Assembly: GCF_001279005.1 (NCBI RefSeq)
Contig: NZ_LGCN01000196.1
Span: forward strand, 124,001 to 188,000
From: Streptomyces caelestis
GTDB taxonomy: Bacteria > Actinomycetota > Actinomycetes > Streptomycetales > Streptomycetaceae
Direction: 5' to 3'
DNA length: 64,000 nucleotides
This document shows positions 1 to 10,300 of this stretch, in pieces (position 1 is the first letter of the stretch; the number at the start of each line of letters is the position of its first letter). A program made the position numbers and the translations under genes. Under the pieces are notes generated by a model, which saw nothing but the letters and a program-made list of their open reading frames with translations, made no database searches and was not told the origin of the DNA.

Positions 1-147
1 GACCTCGGCCGACGGCCGGACCTCGACCCCGTTCACGGCATGGAGCGCGGCATTGACGGGAGGTCCGTCGTGCGTCTGGTCCTCCACGATCTCGAGACCG
101 CAGTTCTCGAAGATCTCCAGCCAGTGTGGCGTCAGCCGGTCGTCCAT
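1..147 (-). CDS. Probable immunity protein of the Rhs toxin (partial, 5' end only)
   Basis: An ATG at 147 opens a minus-strand frame that runs off the left edge; 49 residues are visible (MDDRLTPHWLEIFENCGLEI at the start). A GGAGGG ribosome-binding site lies about 6 bases upstream of the ATG, and the gene begins 29 bases after the stop of the Rhs toxin on the same strand. In polymorphic toxin loci the gene directly after the toxin normally encodes the cognate immunity protein, so position is the main argument. I do not recognise the visible N-terminus as a named immunity family. The rest of the gene lies outside the window, so length and domain cannot be judged. Confidence 0.6.
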   Translation of the reverse strand, partial: MDDRLTPHWLEIFENCGLEIVEDQTHDGPPVNAALHAVNGVEVRPSAEV

Positions 148-176
148 ACTGCTTACCCTCCGTCGGTTCGCCGGGT

Positions 177-3100
177 TCAGCCGCCCGAATAGAAAAGGTG
201 ATGATCACCGCCTGGCTTGTTTATCTTGGCATACCTCTCCATGGACTCCGGATAGCCGACGGTGCCGTCCGGCCGTTGGATCTGTGTGTTGTCCCAGCCG
301 AAGTTGACCAGGCTTCGAGTGTCGTCGTTCTTCGGTTTTCCGGCATGGAAGTGCGGGCCCGCCGGATCGTGGGTGTGCTCGACCACCACGCGCGAGCCGT
401 TGTCCGTCTCGAACTGGCGGAAGTGACCCCAGTGGGCCGGGTCGGACGAATAGATGTACCCGGGGGCGTGCTTGAGGTGCCGATCCCCGGTCACGGTCCA
501 TTCGGCGATCGGTTCCTCGCCGTACCGCACGCCGGCGAGCTCGTAGGCGGCCCGCTCCGCGTCGGCACGGTGGTCGAACGGGTTGCCTCGCTCGCCGCGC
601 GGATAAGGACTGAGCCCGAGCGGATCGGACCAGGTGTGGGGGTTGCGTACGTAGGCGACGGGGTTGGGCGCGGGAGCGAGACCGAGGGGGTCGGGCGTGA
701 TGTAGCGGGCTGTCTCGGGATCGTAGTGACGGAACAGGTTGTAGTGGAGGCCGGTCTCGGGGTCGTAGTACTGGCCGGGAAAGCGCAGCGGAGTGTAGGC
801 CTTGCTGTCTCTCGCCCAGGCAGTGGTGCCCCACAGGGTGGCCCGCCTGCACCACGCGACGGCGCCGTCCTCGTCGATCAGCTCGGTGGGCGTGCCGACC
901 AGATCGGTGGCGATGGCGAAGAACCGACGGTCGATCTCTTCCTGGCGGGTGCCCGCACCGAGGACGCGCTCGGTCTGGGACAGGGGAACACCGGAGCGGT
1001 GGTCCCAGGTGAGGGCGACCGTGGTTCGGAGGTCAGCCTGAAGGATGGCCTCTTCGCAGAGCGTCATCCCGTCCCACGAGAACCGGATCTCCTCGGCCAC
1101 CGTCTCGACGTCGTCGGCCAGCCGCTGTTTGGCGATGCGACGGCCCAGCGCGTCGTACCGGTAGCGCCAATGGGTTCCGTCCGGAGTGACGACCGAGGTG
1201 AGGCGGTTCTCTGCGTCCCAGGTGTAGCGCCAGGTGTCCGGGCGCCGGGACGGACGCCGCTTCTGGCGGAGGGTGATGCGGCCGAGCACGTCGTGCTCGA
1301 AGCGGACGGCTCCGGCACGGAGGATCGCCGAGCCGGCGTAGGCCCGCTGTCCGATCGCCTCGCTCCCCGGATGAGAGACGGGCCAGATGGCCTCCACCTG
1401 GTTGCCGCTCGCGTCGTACACGTACCGCTCGGACCAGTTCTGCGCCCGGACGCCGACGACCTGGCCGACAGCATCCAGGTCGAAGGAACGGTTTCCGGCC
1501 CACTGGTCGTCGACCGCGCTGAGATAGCCGTCCGGGCGGTAGGTGTAGGCACGCCGGTTGAGTGTCCGGCCGCCGACGCTCACGTGTTCGGTGGCAAGAC
1601 GACCGGCCGCGTCCCAGGCGGAGGCGATGGTGAGGGCGCCCTCGACGTCACCGAAGACCCGGGCCGTTTCACGGCCCGCGACGTCGTGGGTGAAGAAGAC
1701 CGAGTTCCGGCCGGTGGTCAGTCGTCCGGGGCGGCCGCCCGTGTCGTATCCGTAGGTGGTGACATGCCCGGTGGGCGTGATGCGACGGGTCCTGCGTCCC
1801 ACGGCGTCGTAGGCGTAGCTCATGGTGCGGCCGTCGACGATCTCGGCCTTGAGCCGGCCACGACGGTCGTACACGCAGAGCAGTTCACTGTCCGGCCCCG
1901 TCGCACGCAGAAGGCGTCCGGCCGGGTCGTACTCGTAGGTGGTGACCTTCCCCGCGGCGTCCTTCCGCAGCACCCGTCCCAGCTGGTCACGTCCGAAGGT
2001 GATGGTCTGCCCGAGCACGTCCGTGCGGGAGAGCAGCAGCCCGGCGGGGTCGAACCGGTAGCGGAGCGTCCTGCCGTCGAAGTCGGTCTCCGCGGCCACG
2101 TGGCCTGCCGCGTCGTACTCGTACGTCCACCGTGCGCCCTGCGGATCGGCGACCTCGACGAGTCGGAGGCTGGCGTCGTACGCGAATGTGTATCGAGCGC
2201 CGTCAGGAGCAGTTCGGGCGGTCAGCAGATCGAAGTGGCTGTACTCGCAACGGAGAACACCGCCGACCGGGTCGGTGTGCGTGAGCTGGTTGCCCTCCCC
2301 GTCGTAGGTCCAGGACTCGGCGGTGCCGTCCGGTGCGACGCGTCGGACGAGATTCCTGTCGGCATCCCACTCGAGGCAGGTCACCCCGCCGCCCGGGTCG
2401 GTGACACGGACCACGCTGCCCAACGCATCGCGCTCCAGCAGGACTTCGCCCCCTGCCGGGTCGGTGACCTGTACCGGCAGCCCCGCATCGTCGCACCGCA
2501 CCGTGGTGACGGCGCCGAGTGCGTCGGTGACCGACGTCAGGCGACCTCGGGTGTCGTAGGTGAAGCGAGTCGTGCCACCGCCGGGGTCGGTGACGGAGGT
2601 GCGGTTACCGCGTTCGTCGAACTCCTGGAACCATCGCGCCCCGTCGGGTCCGACCAGTTCCGTGTGCCTCCCGAAACGCCCCGGCCTCATGGTGTGTCCG
2701 CTGCCGTCGGGGCGGACCGTCGAGACGAGACGGCCGTCCTCGTCGTAGGTGAAGGCGGTCGTTCGCCCCAGTGGGTCGGTACGGCTCACGAGGTTGCCGT
2801 GTGCGTCGTAGCTGTACCGGCTGGTGTTGCCGACCGGGTCGGTGGTGGCGATCACACGGCAGCGGTGGTTGATGAGGTGCCGGGTGCTCCGCCCGTCGGC
2901 GGTGGTGAGGGTGGTGGTGCGGTGGCCGGTCTCGGGGTCGGGGCCGGTGTAGGTGAGGGTGATCTGGACGTGGCCGGCCTCGCCGCCTTCGGCGATGACG
3001 CGGTCGTGGTGGTCGTAGGTGTAGTCGTAGCGGCTGTTGTTGGAGTCGATCCAGGCGGTGACGCGGTGGCGGTCGTCGTGGAGGAAGGTGGTGGTGGCGC

Positions 3101-4952
3101 CGGAGGGCTTGGTGACGGTGGTGAGGTTGCCGTTCTGGTCGTAGCCGTAGGACATCAGCGGCAGGTCCGCACCCGTCTCGCCCGCACCGGCCAGGAGGAG
3201 AGCGGTGATCTTCCTGTCGGTGACGGTCAGCTTCACGTGATAGCCGCCCGAGTGGACCAGGGCCAGCGGCAGCCCGTCCTCGGTGCGGTCGACGGTGATC
3301 GTGTGACCGTTGCGGTCGATGAGAGTGGTCAACCAGGCGTCGCCGTCGCCGCCGGGCTCGGCATCGTACGGGGCGGTGAAGCGGCGGGTCAGGCCGGTGT
3401 CGGGGTCGGTGACCGTGTAGTCGCCGTTGCCGTCGCGCGCGAGCAGCGTGCGGGCCGTTCCCGACTCGGGGCGGGTGGGGGAGCCCGGTATCGGATGCTG
3501 ATACGGGATCAACAGGCCGTCGGCGGTGACGTGGACGACGCCGACCGCATCGATCTCCAGCCGCTCGTCGACGGTGCAGGTCCAGGACGGCCCGAGGAAC
3601 CGGCCGGCCGTGAGGCCGGACTCGGTGCGGCGGGTGAACGTCAGGGGCAGGATGCCGGGCAGTTCGACGTCGGTCCGGGGGAGGAACATGCGGCCGGAGG
3701 CGAGGTCGACGGGGTCGGTGCCGTCGGTGGTGCGCGCGTGGTCGGGGCGGTTGTGGGTGCCGTCCGGAACGTCGTCGAGGATCTTGCGTGCCCGGGCCGC
3801 GTCGGCGGCGATCCGCACGCCCTTGACACCTGCGCCCGCACCGCCGGTGGCGACGGTCAGCGCGACGTCCGGCAGCAGACGTCCGAAGCCCTCGTAGGGG
3901 TCCTTCATGAAGTCGCTGACCATCTGCTTGCCCGTGCCGACCGGGTCGTTGGCCGCGAGGACGAGGCCGGAGGCGAGGCTGTTGAGGTTGGTGGTGTACT
4001 CGGCGGGGTGGGTGATGTTGTACGGGTCGAGCGGGTTGACGCCACGGACGAAGTTGAGCAGGCCGGCGGTGCCCTTGACGATGCCGCCGCCGATGTGGTC
4101 GCCCATGATCTGCGTCTCCTGCAGACCGCTCAGGGCCTGCTCGGCGTAGGACGGCTTCTCGGGGGCGGTGTCCCGTGCCGCGCGGACCGCGCCGCGGGCG
4201 GTCTCGGCAGCGGTGTTCCGCTGCTTGCGCGCCTCGGTGAGGATTTCCTGCGCCTCCTGCATCAACTTCTTGCCCGGGTCGTCGAACGTCGACGCGGGGC
4301 GCGACGGCAGGGTGGAGACGTCGTACTTCCCCGGATCGGCGTTGTGGCGGTCGACGGCCCTGTTGTAGTCCTCGATTCGCTTGCGGTGCGCGTCGGCCGC
4401 TTCCTCGGAAGCCTTGACGCCTTCCTTCCACTTGTCGATCGCCGTCTGCGCCTGCCCTTGTGCCCAGGTGACAGTTCTGGCGAACGCCTCCAGTGCGGCG
4501 GCGGCCTTCTCGCAAGCGTCGGCGCCGGTGAACCACTTCGGCGGCTGGGTGCTCACCGCCGTGCGCAGCGCCTCGGCCGCCTTGCCCTTGAGCTGTGAGG
4601 AGTCCAGACCTTTGAGGCCTTCTCCGGCGTTGTCGAACGCGGTCTGGAAACCGCGGAGTTTCTCGGCAGTGGAGCGGATCTTCTCCGGGCTGCCGTAGAT
4701 GAGCTTGGTCCTGTCCTCGGTCTGCCCAAGGTCCATCTCGTCGACCTCGGCGCCCATCCGGTTCGCCACCGAGCGCGACTGCTCGCGCACCCAGTCCGCG
4801 CCGGACTCCCAGCCGACGTCGTCCAGCCGGTCCGCGGTCCAATTGCCCGCGCCCTCCACCTTGTTCCCGACCCACTCGACGCCGTCCTCGACCGCGTCCT
4901 CCACCGAGTCCGGCGTGATGTCACTGATGAAGTCGCCGATGCCCATGCTCAC
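177..4952 (-). CDS. Rhs-repeat polymorphic toxin with ESX-like N-terminus and variable C-terminal toxin domain
   Basis: This 1591-residue protein is a modular contact-dependent toxin. Residues 1-270 are Ala/Glu-rich helices like WXG100/LXG substrates of type VII secretion, with no Sec signal. A DUF6531-type entry motif (DPVDLASGRMFLP) sits near residue 411. From about 550 to 1330 there are many YD/Rhs repeats (for example YDANGNLVSRTDPLGRT-like units). The core closes at RYITPDPLGL near residue 1417 and DPLGL near 1450. The last ~135 residues are the variable toxin: His-rich, with HTHDPAGPHFHAGKPK and a C-terminal GGDHHLFYSGG. I cannot place this toxin in a named family; a nuclease is plausible from the His/Asp content, but that is inference. 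The start overlaps the upstream ESX-like gene by 4 bases. Confidence 0.9.
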   Translation of the reverse strand: MSMGIGDFISDITPDSVEDAVEDGVEWVGNKVEGAGNWTADRLDDVGWESGADWVREQSRSVANRMGAEVDEMDLGQTEDRTKLIYGSPEKIRSTAEKLRGFQTAFDNAGEGLKGLDSSQLKGKAAEALRTAVSTQPPKWFTGADACEKAAAALEAFARTVTWAQGQAQTAIDKWKEGVKASEEAADAHRKRIEDYNRAVDRHNADPGKYDVSTLPSRPASTFDDPGKKLMQEAQEILTEARKQRNTAAETARGAVRAARDTAPEKPSYAEQALSGLQETQIMGDHIGGGIVKGTAGLLNFVRGVNPLDPYNITHPAEYTTNLNSLASGLVLAANDPVGTGKQMVSDFMKDPYEGFGRLLPDVALTVATGGAGAGVKGVRIAADAARARKILDDVPDGTHNRPDHARTTDGTDPVDLASGRMFLPRTDVELPGILPLTFTRRTESGLTAGRFLGPSWTCTVDERLEIDAVGVVHVTADGLLIPYQHPIPGSPTRPESGTARTLLARDGNGDYTVTDPDTGLTRRFTAPYDAEPGGDGDAWLTTLIDRNGHTITVDRTEDGLPLALVHSGGYHVKLTVTDRKITALLLAGAGETGADLPLMSYGYDQNGNLTTVTKPSGATTTFLHDDRHRVTAWIDSNNSRYDYTYDHHDRVIAEGGEAGHVQITLTYTGPDPETGHRTTTLTTADGRSTRHLINHRCRVIATTDPVGNTSRYSYDAHGNLVSRTDPLGRTTAFTYDEDGRLVSTVRPDGSGHTMRPGRFGRHTELVGPDGARWFQEFDERGNRTSVTDPGGGTTRFTYDTRGRLTSVTDALGAVTTVRCDDAGLPVQVTDPAGGEVLLERDALGSVVRVTDPGGGVTCLEWDADRNLVRRVAPDGTAESWTYDGEGNQLTHTDPVGGVLRCEYSHFDLLTARTAPDGARYTFAYDASLRLVEVADPQGARWTYEYDAAGHVAAETDFDGRTLRYRFDPAGLLLSRTDVLGQTITFGRDQLGRVLRKDAAGKVTTYEYDPAGRLLRATGPDSELLCVYDRRGRLKAEIVDGRTMSYAYDAVGRRTRRITPTGHVTTYGYDTGGRPGRLTTGRNSVFFTHDVAGRETARVFGDVEGALTIASAWDAAGRLATEHVSVGGRTLNRRAYTYRPDGYLSAVDDQWAGNRSFDLDAVGQVVGVRAQNWSERYVYDASGNQVEAIWPVSHPGSEAIGQRAYAGSAILRAGAVRFEHDVLGRITLRQKRRPSRRPDTWRYTWDAENRLTSVVTPDGTHWRYRYDALGRRIAKQRLADDVETVAEEIRFSWDGMTLCEEAILQADLRTTVALTWDHRSGVPLSQTERVLGAGTRQEEIDRRFFAIATDLVGTPTELIDEDGAVAWCRRATLWGTTAWARDSKAYTPLRFPGQYYDPETGLHYNLFRHYDPETARYITPDPLGLAPAPNPVAYVRNPHTWSDPLGLSPYPRGERGNPFDHRADAERAAYELAGVRYGEEPIAEWTVTGDRHLKHAPGYIYSSDPAHWGHFRQFETDNGSRVVVEHTHDPAGPHFHAGKPKNDDTRSLVNFGWDNTQIQRPDGTVGYPESMERYAKINKPGGDHHLFYSGG

Positions 4953-5605
4953 CTGCCCCCGCGCTCGCCGCTCTGCTGTTGCTGCTGGGCGCGTTCCTCC
5001 GGCGACGGCCCGAAGACGTTGTCCAGTGCCTGCTCACGCAGTTCCGGTGTGACGCCGGCCGCGTCGTCGATCCTCGACGTCAGATCACCGACCTGCCCCT
5101 CGGTGAGAACGGTGCGCCCGGTGTCCTTCCAGGTCTGTTCGATGTCCTGGCCGGCCTGCTCCCACGACTCCTTGCTCCAGTCCGGATCCAGGTAGTCGGG
5201 CTTGAAGACCTCGTCCCAGCCCTGCTGGGTGATCTCCTCCTCGGAGGCGTGCGGATTGCCGCCCGCCAGGGCGTTGACACCGACCTTGAGGGTGCCCTCG
5301 ACGTACTGGTCGTGCTCCCACTGGGTACCCGCCGCCAGACCGAGACGGTTCGCTATCGCGCTCGCGTCGCTCACCAGGGCCCGCACGCCCCACTCCCACC
5401 GCTCGCAGAAGTCCTCGAAGTCGACGGACAGGCCGTGGTGACCGGCCTCCATGCCGGTCATCGCCAGCTCGGAGAAACCCTTGCCCATCACCGAGCCGGT
5501 CGCCCCGCCCAAGTCTCCGAGCTGATCGATGGTGGCACCGACGCCCTGCGTGAACTTGACGACCGACGCCTGGTCGAAGCTGAGGTCCACCCCGTCACCG
5601 CCCAC
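4949..5605 (-). CDS. ESX/WXG100-like helical protein encoded with the Rhs toxin
   Basis: A 218-residue mostly helical protein with DLSFDQASVVKFTQGVGAT near its start. The N-terminal ~100 residues resemble WXG100-superfamily helical hairpins, with a conserved GMEAGHHGL turn. The C-terminus is Gln/Glu-rich and charged. The longest frame starts at 5629, but GTG at 5605 is preceded by GGAGGGG at about 7 bases, so I use it; GTG at 5590 is another possibility. It overlaps the end of the SseB-like gene by 11 bases and the start of the Rhs gene by 4, so the three are translationally coupled. It probably pairs with or chaperones the Rhs toxin for type VII export; that role is inferred from context. 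Confidence 0.75.
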   Translation of the reverse strand: MGGDGVDLSFDQASVVKFTQGVGATIDQLGDLGGATGSVMGKGFSELAMTGMEAGHHGLSVDFEDFCERWEWGVRALVSDASAIANRLGLAAGTQWEHDQYVEGTLKVGVNALAGGNPHASEEEITQQGWDEVFKPDYLDPDWSKESWEQAGQDIEQTWKDTGRTVLTEGQVGDLTSRIDDAAGVTPELREQALDNVFGPSPEERAQQQQQSGERGGR

Positions 5606-6011
5606 GACCGTTCCCCTCCACCTCGGCATCCACAGCTGCTGTGTCCGGGACGACGCCGGTCACCGGCGGGAAGAACATCGCCCCGTCCTCCGTCGCGATA
5701 TCGACCGCCAGCCCGGCCGGCTCATCCAGACCCGGCACGATCTCGTCCACGATCCGCGCGCCCAGCAGCGCGGCGTAGTCCATCGGTCGGTCACCCGGAC
5801 CGTGCAGCAGCGCGAAACGCGCCAGCGCCACCTCGTCCGTGAACGCGCAGACCCACCGCACACCACCGGACCGCGCCGACCACAGACCACCGCCCACCGC
5901 CGGCACCAGAAGAACCGACCGCCGCATCTCACCGACCAACGCCCGCGGATCACCAACTCCCGCTCTCCGCTCGGCGATCCGCTCGGCGAGCGCCGTCCTT
6001 GCCTGCTCCAC
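5595..6011 (-). CDS. SseB-family-like small protein, first gene of the toxin operon
   Basis: About 138 residues. The middle (SVLLVPAVGGG, then VRWVCAFTDEVALARF and later GARIVDEIVPGLDEPAGLAV) matches the SseB N-terminal-like domain layout: a strand, a locally acting loop and the WVCAFTDE strand-helix. In actinobacteria such proteins often sit beside ESX-type substrates. I chose GTG at 6011 because GGGAGGGGCC lies directly upstream; GTG at 6035 would add eight residues. It overlaps the next gene by 11 bases. No signal peptide or membrane segment is visible. Its role in toxin export is inferred from position only. Confidence 0.7.
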   Translation of the reverse strand: MEQARTALAERIAERRAGVGDPRALVGEMRRSVLLVPAVGGGLWSARSGGVRWVCAFTDEVALARFALLHGPGDRPMDYAALLGARIVDEIVPGLDEPAGLAVDIATEDGAMFFPPVTGVVPDTAAVDAEVEGNGRGR

Positions 6012-6106
6012 GGCCCCTCCCACCTCCTGGATCACTACCGGCACCCTAGAACAGGACGTATGTTCGGAAGAGATGGTTCGCGTCTGTGGTCGAAGCTGTC
6101 TTGACG

Positions 6107-6182
6107 GAGGTCGGCGGACACGAACGTCTCGAACCACAACCGGCAGGTGCGGTTGTCGTTCCTCGGGTAGCTCCACGGCTTC
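6107..6182. repeat. Degenerate ~75-bp segment, copy 1 (see 17437-17512)
   Basis: Reading plus strand, this stretch (CTTGACGGAGGTCGGCGGAC and the following ~55 bases) aligns without gaps, at roughly two thirds identity by eye, with 17437-17512. Both copies are in the same orientation and lie on either side of the five-gene 7337-17187 cluster. They may be remnants of one mobile element or of one older coding sequence. I see no terminal inverted repeats or transposase gene. Confidence 0.35.
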
Positions 6183-6300
6183 CGTCGCTGCGTGAGTGGT
6201 TTCGGACGGGCCGAATGAGCGGGTGCGCCTGCGCCGGCGGCGTCACTGGACGGATCGGCCGGTTGGCGGACCCGGGCGTGGGCGGGCGATGCGTCGGCCG

Positions 6301-6600
6301 TCACCGGGTGGTGTCCTGGTTCGTCGCCTTCCCTGTCCGATGGTCTCCTCGCGAAATGCGTTCCAGGCCCGGCTCGATCGCGTAGTCCTCGAGTGTCAGG
6401 AACACATGGCTGATGAGATGGGCGAGCGGCTCACGGATCCGTTCGCCGTTCGCCTGTGAGGTCCGCTGGTTCTCCCACCAGTCGCGTGCGAACTCAGGGG
6501 CGGCGCATGAGCCTTGTGCGAACGCGTCGAGAAGCGCCGGCGACCGTGCTGTCGCGCTGTCCGAGGTGAGTTCCTCGGGCCGGGACCAGGCCCGGTTCCG
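6301..6600 (-). pseudogene. Remnant of a colicin-immunity-like gene
   Basis: On the minus strand one frame reads coherently from about 6540 to a TGA at 6301: ALLDAFAQGSCAAPEFARDW, then a hydrophobic helix with HLISHVFLTLEDYAIEPGLE. The pattern of a small helical protein with an acidic ‘LEDYAI.PGL’ segment resembles bacterial colicin-D-type self-protective immunity proteins. No ATG or GTG is available upstream in the same frame before the sequence becomes Pro/Arg-rich junk, so the 5' end is missing. Third-position GC is lower than in neighbouring genes. Called as decayed; the family assignment is tentative. Confidence 0.45.
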
Positions 6601-6689
6601 TGGGGGAGGGGGCGGCGACGGCAGGCAGGCCCGGGTGGCTTCCGGAGACGGTTTCCGCGTAGCGACCGAAGAGGGCCTGTGCCGCGTCC

Positions 6690-7190
6690 AGTCCTTGTCG
6701 GCCGGCAGGGGGTGCGTGCCGGTGGACGTGCCGAACCGGCCGGACGGATCGGTACGCGGAGCGCGCGCCGCCCCCAGGGCACGACAACGGCCGCGATCCG
6801 GCGGGCCGACGCCGCGTCGAGCTCCGTCCCCACAGCGACAGGGACGATCGTCTTACCGCGCGGCCACACCCGCGAGAAGGCGCCGTCCGCGCCGGTACGC
6901 GCGAAACGGCGATCGACGGTTCTTGACGTTCCGGTCGAGTCGTCCTCGGAGGAACCCGTCGTCGACGATGCCGGTGGACTGCTCGGCGGTCGGCTTCCAC
7001 ACGGGCTGGAACGTGCGGTCCGCGTTGGGCATGACCATCGTCCCCGCCTCGTGAGGGCCAACGAAGAGGCCGTGGCCTTCCGGTCGCACAGCACCTCGCC
7101 GGTGCGGCGATCGGCGCAGGAGGCGAGCTGCGGGAAGACGGTGCCCCGTACACCTGATGCAGGTCGAAAGCGCGAGCAGCACAGGAAAGT
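6690..7190 (-). pseudogene. Frame-shifted remnant of an unidentified gene
   Basis: Three minus-strand frames carry successive protein-like pieces in the same order: VFPQLASCADRRTGEVLCD, then GTMVMPNADRTFQPVWKP and STGIVDDGFLRG, then GADGAFSRVWPRGKTIVPVA with AVGTELDAASARRIAAVV. No single frame joins them. The most economical reading is a gene broken by at least two frameshifts. I do not recognise the family. It lies just upstream of the immunity-like remnant, so it may be a dead toxin gene, but that is speculation. The rest of 6012-7336 shows no other convincing coding sequence. Confidence 0.35.
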
Positions 7191-7336
7191 CGATCGTGAG
7201 AGGCAGGGGATCCCGCGATGCGGATGTGCCGCCGTCGGGCGTGCACGGGCCCGACCGTTGTCAGTGCCGAGGTCTAGCGTGATCGGTAACTGCTCATGAG
7301 GTCCCCGTGCAACGGGTGACGGGGAGGAACAGCGCC

Positions 7337-10300
7337 ATGCACCAGGAAATCGCCGACGAGGACCGGTTCGAGATGCCCGCCGCCTGGCTGCGGGCCCTGC
7401 CCGTGCTCCGGGCCGCCGCGAAGCCGGCCGAGGACGCGGTGGAGAAGGCCGCCCGCCGCTACGCGCAGGAGGCGGCCTGGTTCGAGGCGATGTTCTCCTC
7501 CTCCGGCAGCGACCCGGAGCTGGTGAAGGAGGGCCGGGCCCATCGGGAGGGCAGTCCCTCTCCGCTCGGAGCCGCCGTGGAGATCGCCGTCGGCTGGCAC
7601 CACACGATGGTGGACGTGCTCGTCGACGCCTGCGTGACCGAACACGGCCTGCCGTTCGCCGCCGGTGCCGTCGTGGAGCTGGGATGGGTCAACCCCCATT
7701 ACAAGCAGTCAGGTTCCCGACGGTACGACGCGGCGCTGCGGAGAACGACCGGTTACCGGACCTACCACGTGTGGGAGACCGCCGCCCGTGTCCGGGACCT
7801 GCTCGCGGCGGCCGACGAGGAGACCCGACAGCGGACCGTCGAGGCCCTCGCCGGCCTCCGGGACAGCGTCGAGCGCCGCATCGTGGTCTCCTACCTGGTA
7901 CCCGAGGAGCACGCCTGGGTCGACGAGTGCTGCGACGGTCCGATACCGAACGACTCCGTCCTGCGGCGCATGCTCCTTCTCTCCCTGTACCGGCCGGAGC
8001 AGATCGCCCGCATCGGCGAAGGAGCACGACTCGGCTGGAACGGCTGGAACCTCCAACTGCTCGCCACCCTCGCGAACCGGCTCGGTCCCGCCGTCGGGTC
8101 CCTGCTGGAGGACGCGTTCGACGGAGCCTACGGATCCGACGGACACCGGGACGTCGCGGGCTGGGCCGCCGAACTGCCCACCGACGACGCCTTCCGCCTG
8201 CTGCTGAGGAAGGGCGGCGACCGCAATGTCCGCCCCGCCCTGCTCGACGCCATGAACCGCTACCCGCGGCGGGCCCTGCGGCTGCTCTCCGCCGCCGCGG
8301 CGGGCGACAGCGAACAGGCGTCCCTCTCCCGGATGCTGCTGCCCCTGCACGTGGTGACCCACCCGGAGCTCACGAAGGAGACGCTGCCCGCCCTGCCCGA
8401 GGCGTCCGCAGCCGCCGTCGCCCCGTTGCTGAAGCGGGGCGAACGGGACGCGGAAGCGCCCGCGGAGGCGCTCCCCGCCCTGCTGGTCGCCCCGCCGTGG
8501 ACCCGCAAGCGCGCCGGCCGCAAGGCCCGCGTGGCCCGCGACGTCCCCGGGGCGCCGCAGGCCGAAGTGGCCTGGAAGCCCGGGGAGCAGGAGGCCTGGG
8601 CGGCCACCATCGTCGACGAAACCCCCTGGTGGCGCGAGCACGACTGGTCCCGCGAGATCCAGCGGATGCAGCAGGGGACGTGGCGGGGCGACATCCGCGA
8701 CGCCCGCCTCTTCGTCACCGGCCCCGAGGACGTCGTACGCCCGCTGCTCGACGCCTTCGCCCCCGAGCACGTCTGGGACACCGAGAGCCACCTCAGGCCC
8801 GTCGCCGCCCGCCACGGCCTGTACGCCCTGCCGATGCTGAGCCGGCTCGCCGCCCGCCACCCGGCCACCGCCGGCGGCCTGCTGCTGCCCTACCGCGGTG
8901 TCGAGGTGGCCCGGCAGATGGCCGAGTGGCTGGTGCGCCGTCAGTCGCTGAGGCCCACGGTTATCGCCTGGCTCCGCCGCCACGGCCGGGCCGCGGCCGC
9001 CTTCCTCGTTCCCGACGCCGTCGGCCCGGCGGGCAGGCCCCGCACCCACGCCGAACACGCCCTGCGGCAACTCGCCGCAGGAGTGGGCCCCGAGGCCGTG
9101 CGGGAGATCGCCGCCGGCTGCGGCGCCGAGGCCGAGGAGATCGTCGCCGACCTCCTCGCCGGCGATCCGCTGGAGGCCGCCCTCCCGGCGAGGATGCCCT
9201 CCCCCTGCACCTGGGCCGACCCCGCCCTGTTCCCGCAGATCCGGCTCACCGGCGGCCGCGGCGCCCTGCCCGACGACGCCGTCCGTCACGTGACGACCAT
9301 GCTGCAGATCTCCAAGCCCGGTGACGTCTACCCCGGCCTCGCCACCGTCACCGAGCACTGCGACGCCGGCTCCCTCGCCGAGTTCGCCTGGGCCCTCTTC
9401 GAGACGTGGCGGTTCCACGGCATGCCGGCCAAGGACAGCTGGGCCCTCCATGCCCTCGGCCTCCTCGGCGACGACGAGACCGTCCGCCGTCTCACCCCCC
9501 TCGTGCGTGCCTGGCCCGGTGAGAACGCCCACCACCGGGCCGTCGAGGGCCTCACCGTCCTCGCAGCGATCGGCACCGACACCGCCCTGCGCCATCTGCA
9601 CGGCATCTCCCAGCGTGTGCCGTTCAAGGCCCTCAAGAAGCGAGCCCGGGAGAAGATCGACGAGGTCGCCGAAGGACTCGGCCTCACCACCGACCAGCTC
9701 GCCGACCGGCTGGTCCCCGACCTCGGCCTCGCCGACGACGGCAGCACCGTCATCGACTACGGCCCGCGCCGCTTCACCGTCACCTTCGACGAACAGCTCC
9801 GCCCCTGTGTCCGTGACGAGACCGGCAAGCTCCGCAAGTCCCTGCCGGCCCCGGGCGTCAAGGACGACCAGGAACTCGCCCCCGCCGAGCGCAAGCGGTT
9901 CGCCGCCCTCAAGAAGGAGGTCCGAACCATCGCCTCCGACCAGCTGCGCCGCCTGGAGGCCGCCATGGTCACCGGCCGCTCCTGGACCGCCGCCGAGTTC
10001 CGCGAACTGCTCGTCGCACACCCCCTTCTGCGCCACTTGGTGCGCCGCCTGGTCTGGCTCGGCGACGGCGACGGCATGGTGACCGCGTTCCGTGTCGCCG
10101 AGGACCTCACCCTCGCCGACGTCCACGACGACGCATGGACCCTCCCCGCCGACGCCACCGTGCGCCTCGCCCACCCTCTCCATCTGGGAGACGAACTCGA
10201 GCCCTGGGCCGACCTCTTCGCCGACTACGAGATCCTCCAGCCCTTCCCGCAGCTCGGGCGCCCCGTGCACGCCTTCACCGACGAGGAGGCCACCGGCCAC

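Noticed and set aside
126..4598. Long plus-strand open frame (1490 codons) opposite the Rhs gene
   Set aside because: It is antisense to a clear Rhs protein, is Val/Gly/Arg-rich and has no family match; high GC makes stop-free antisense frames common.
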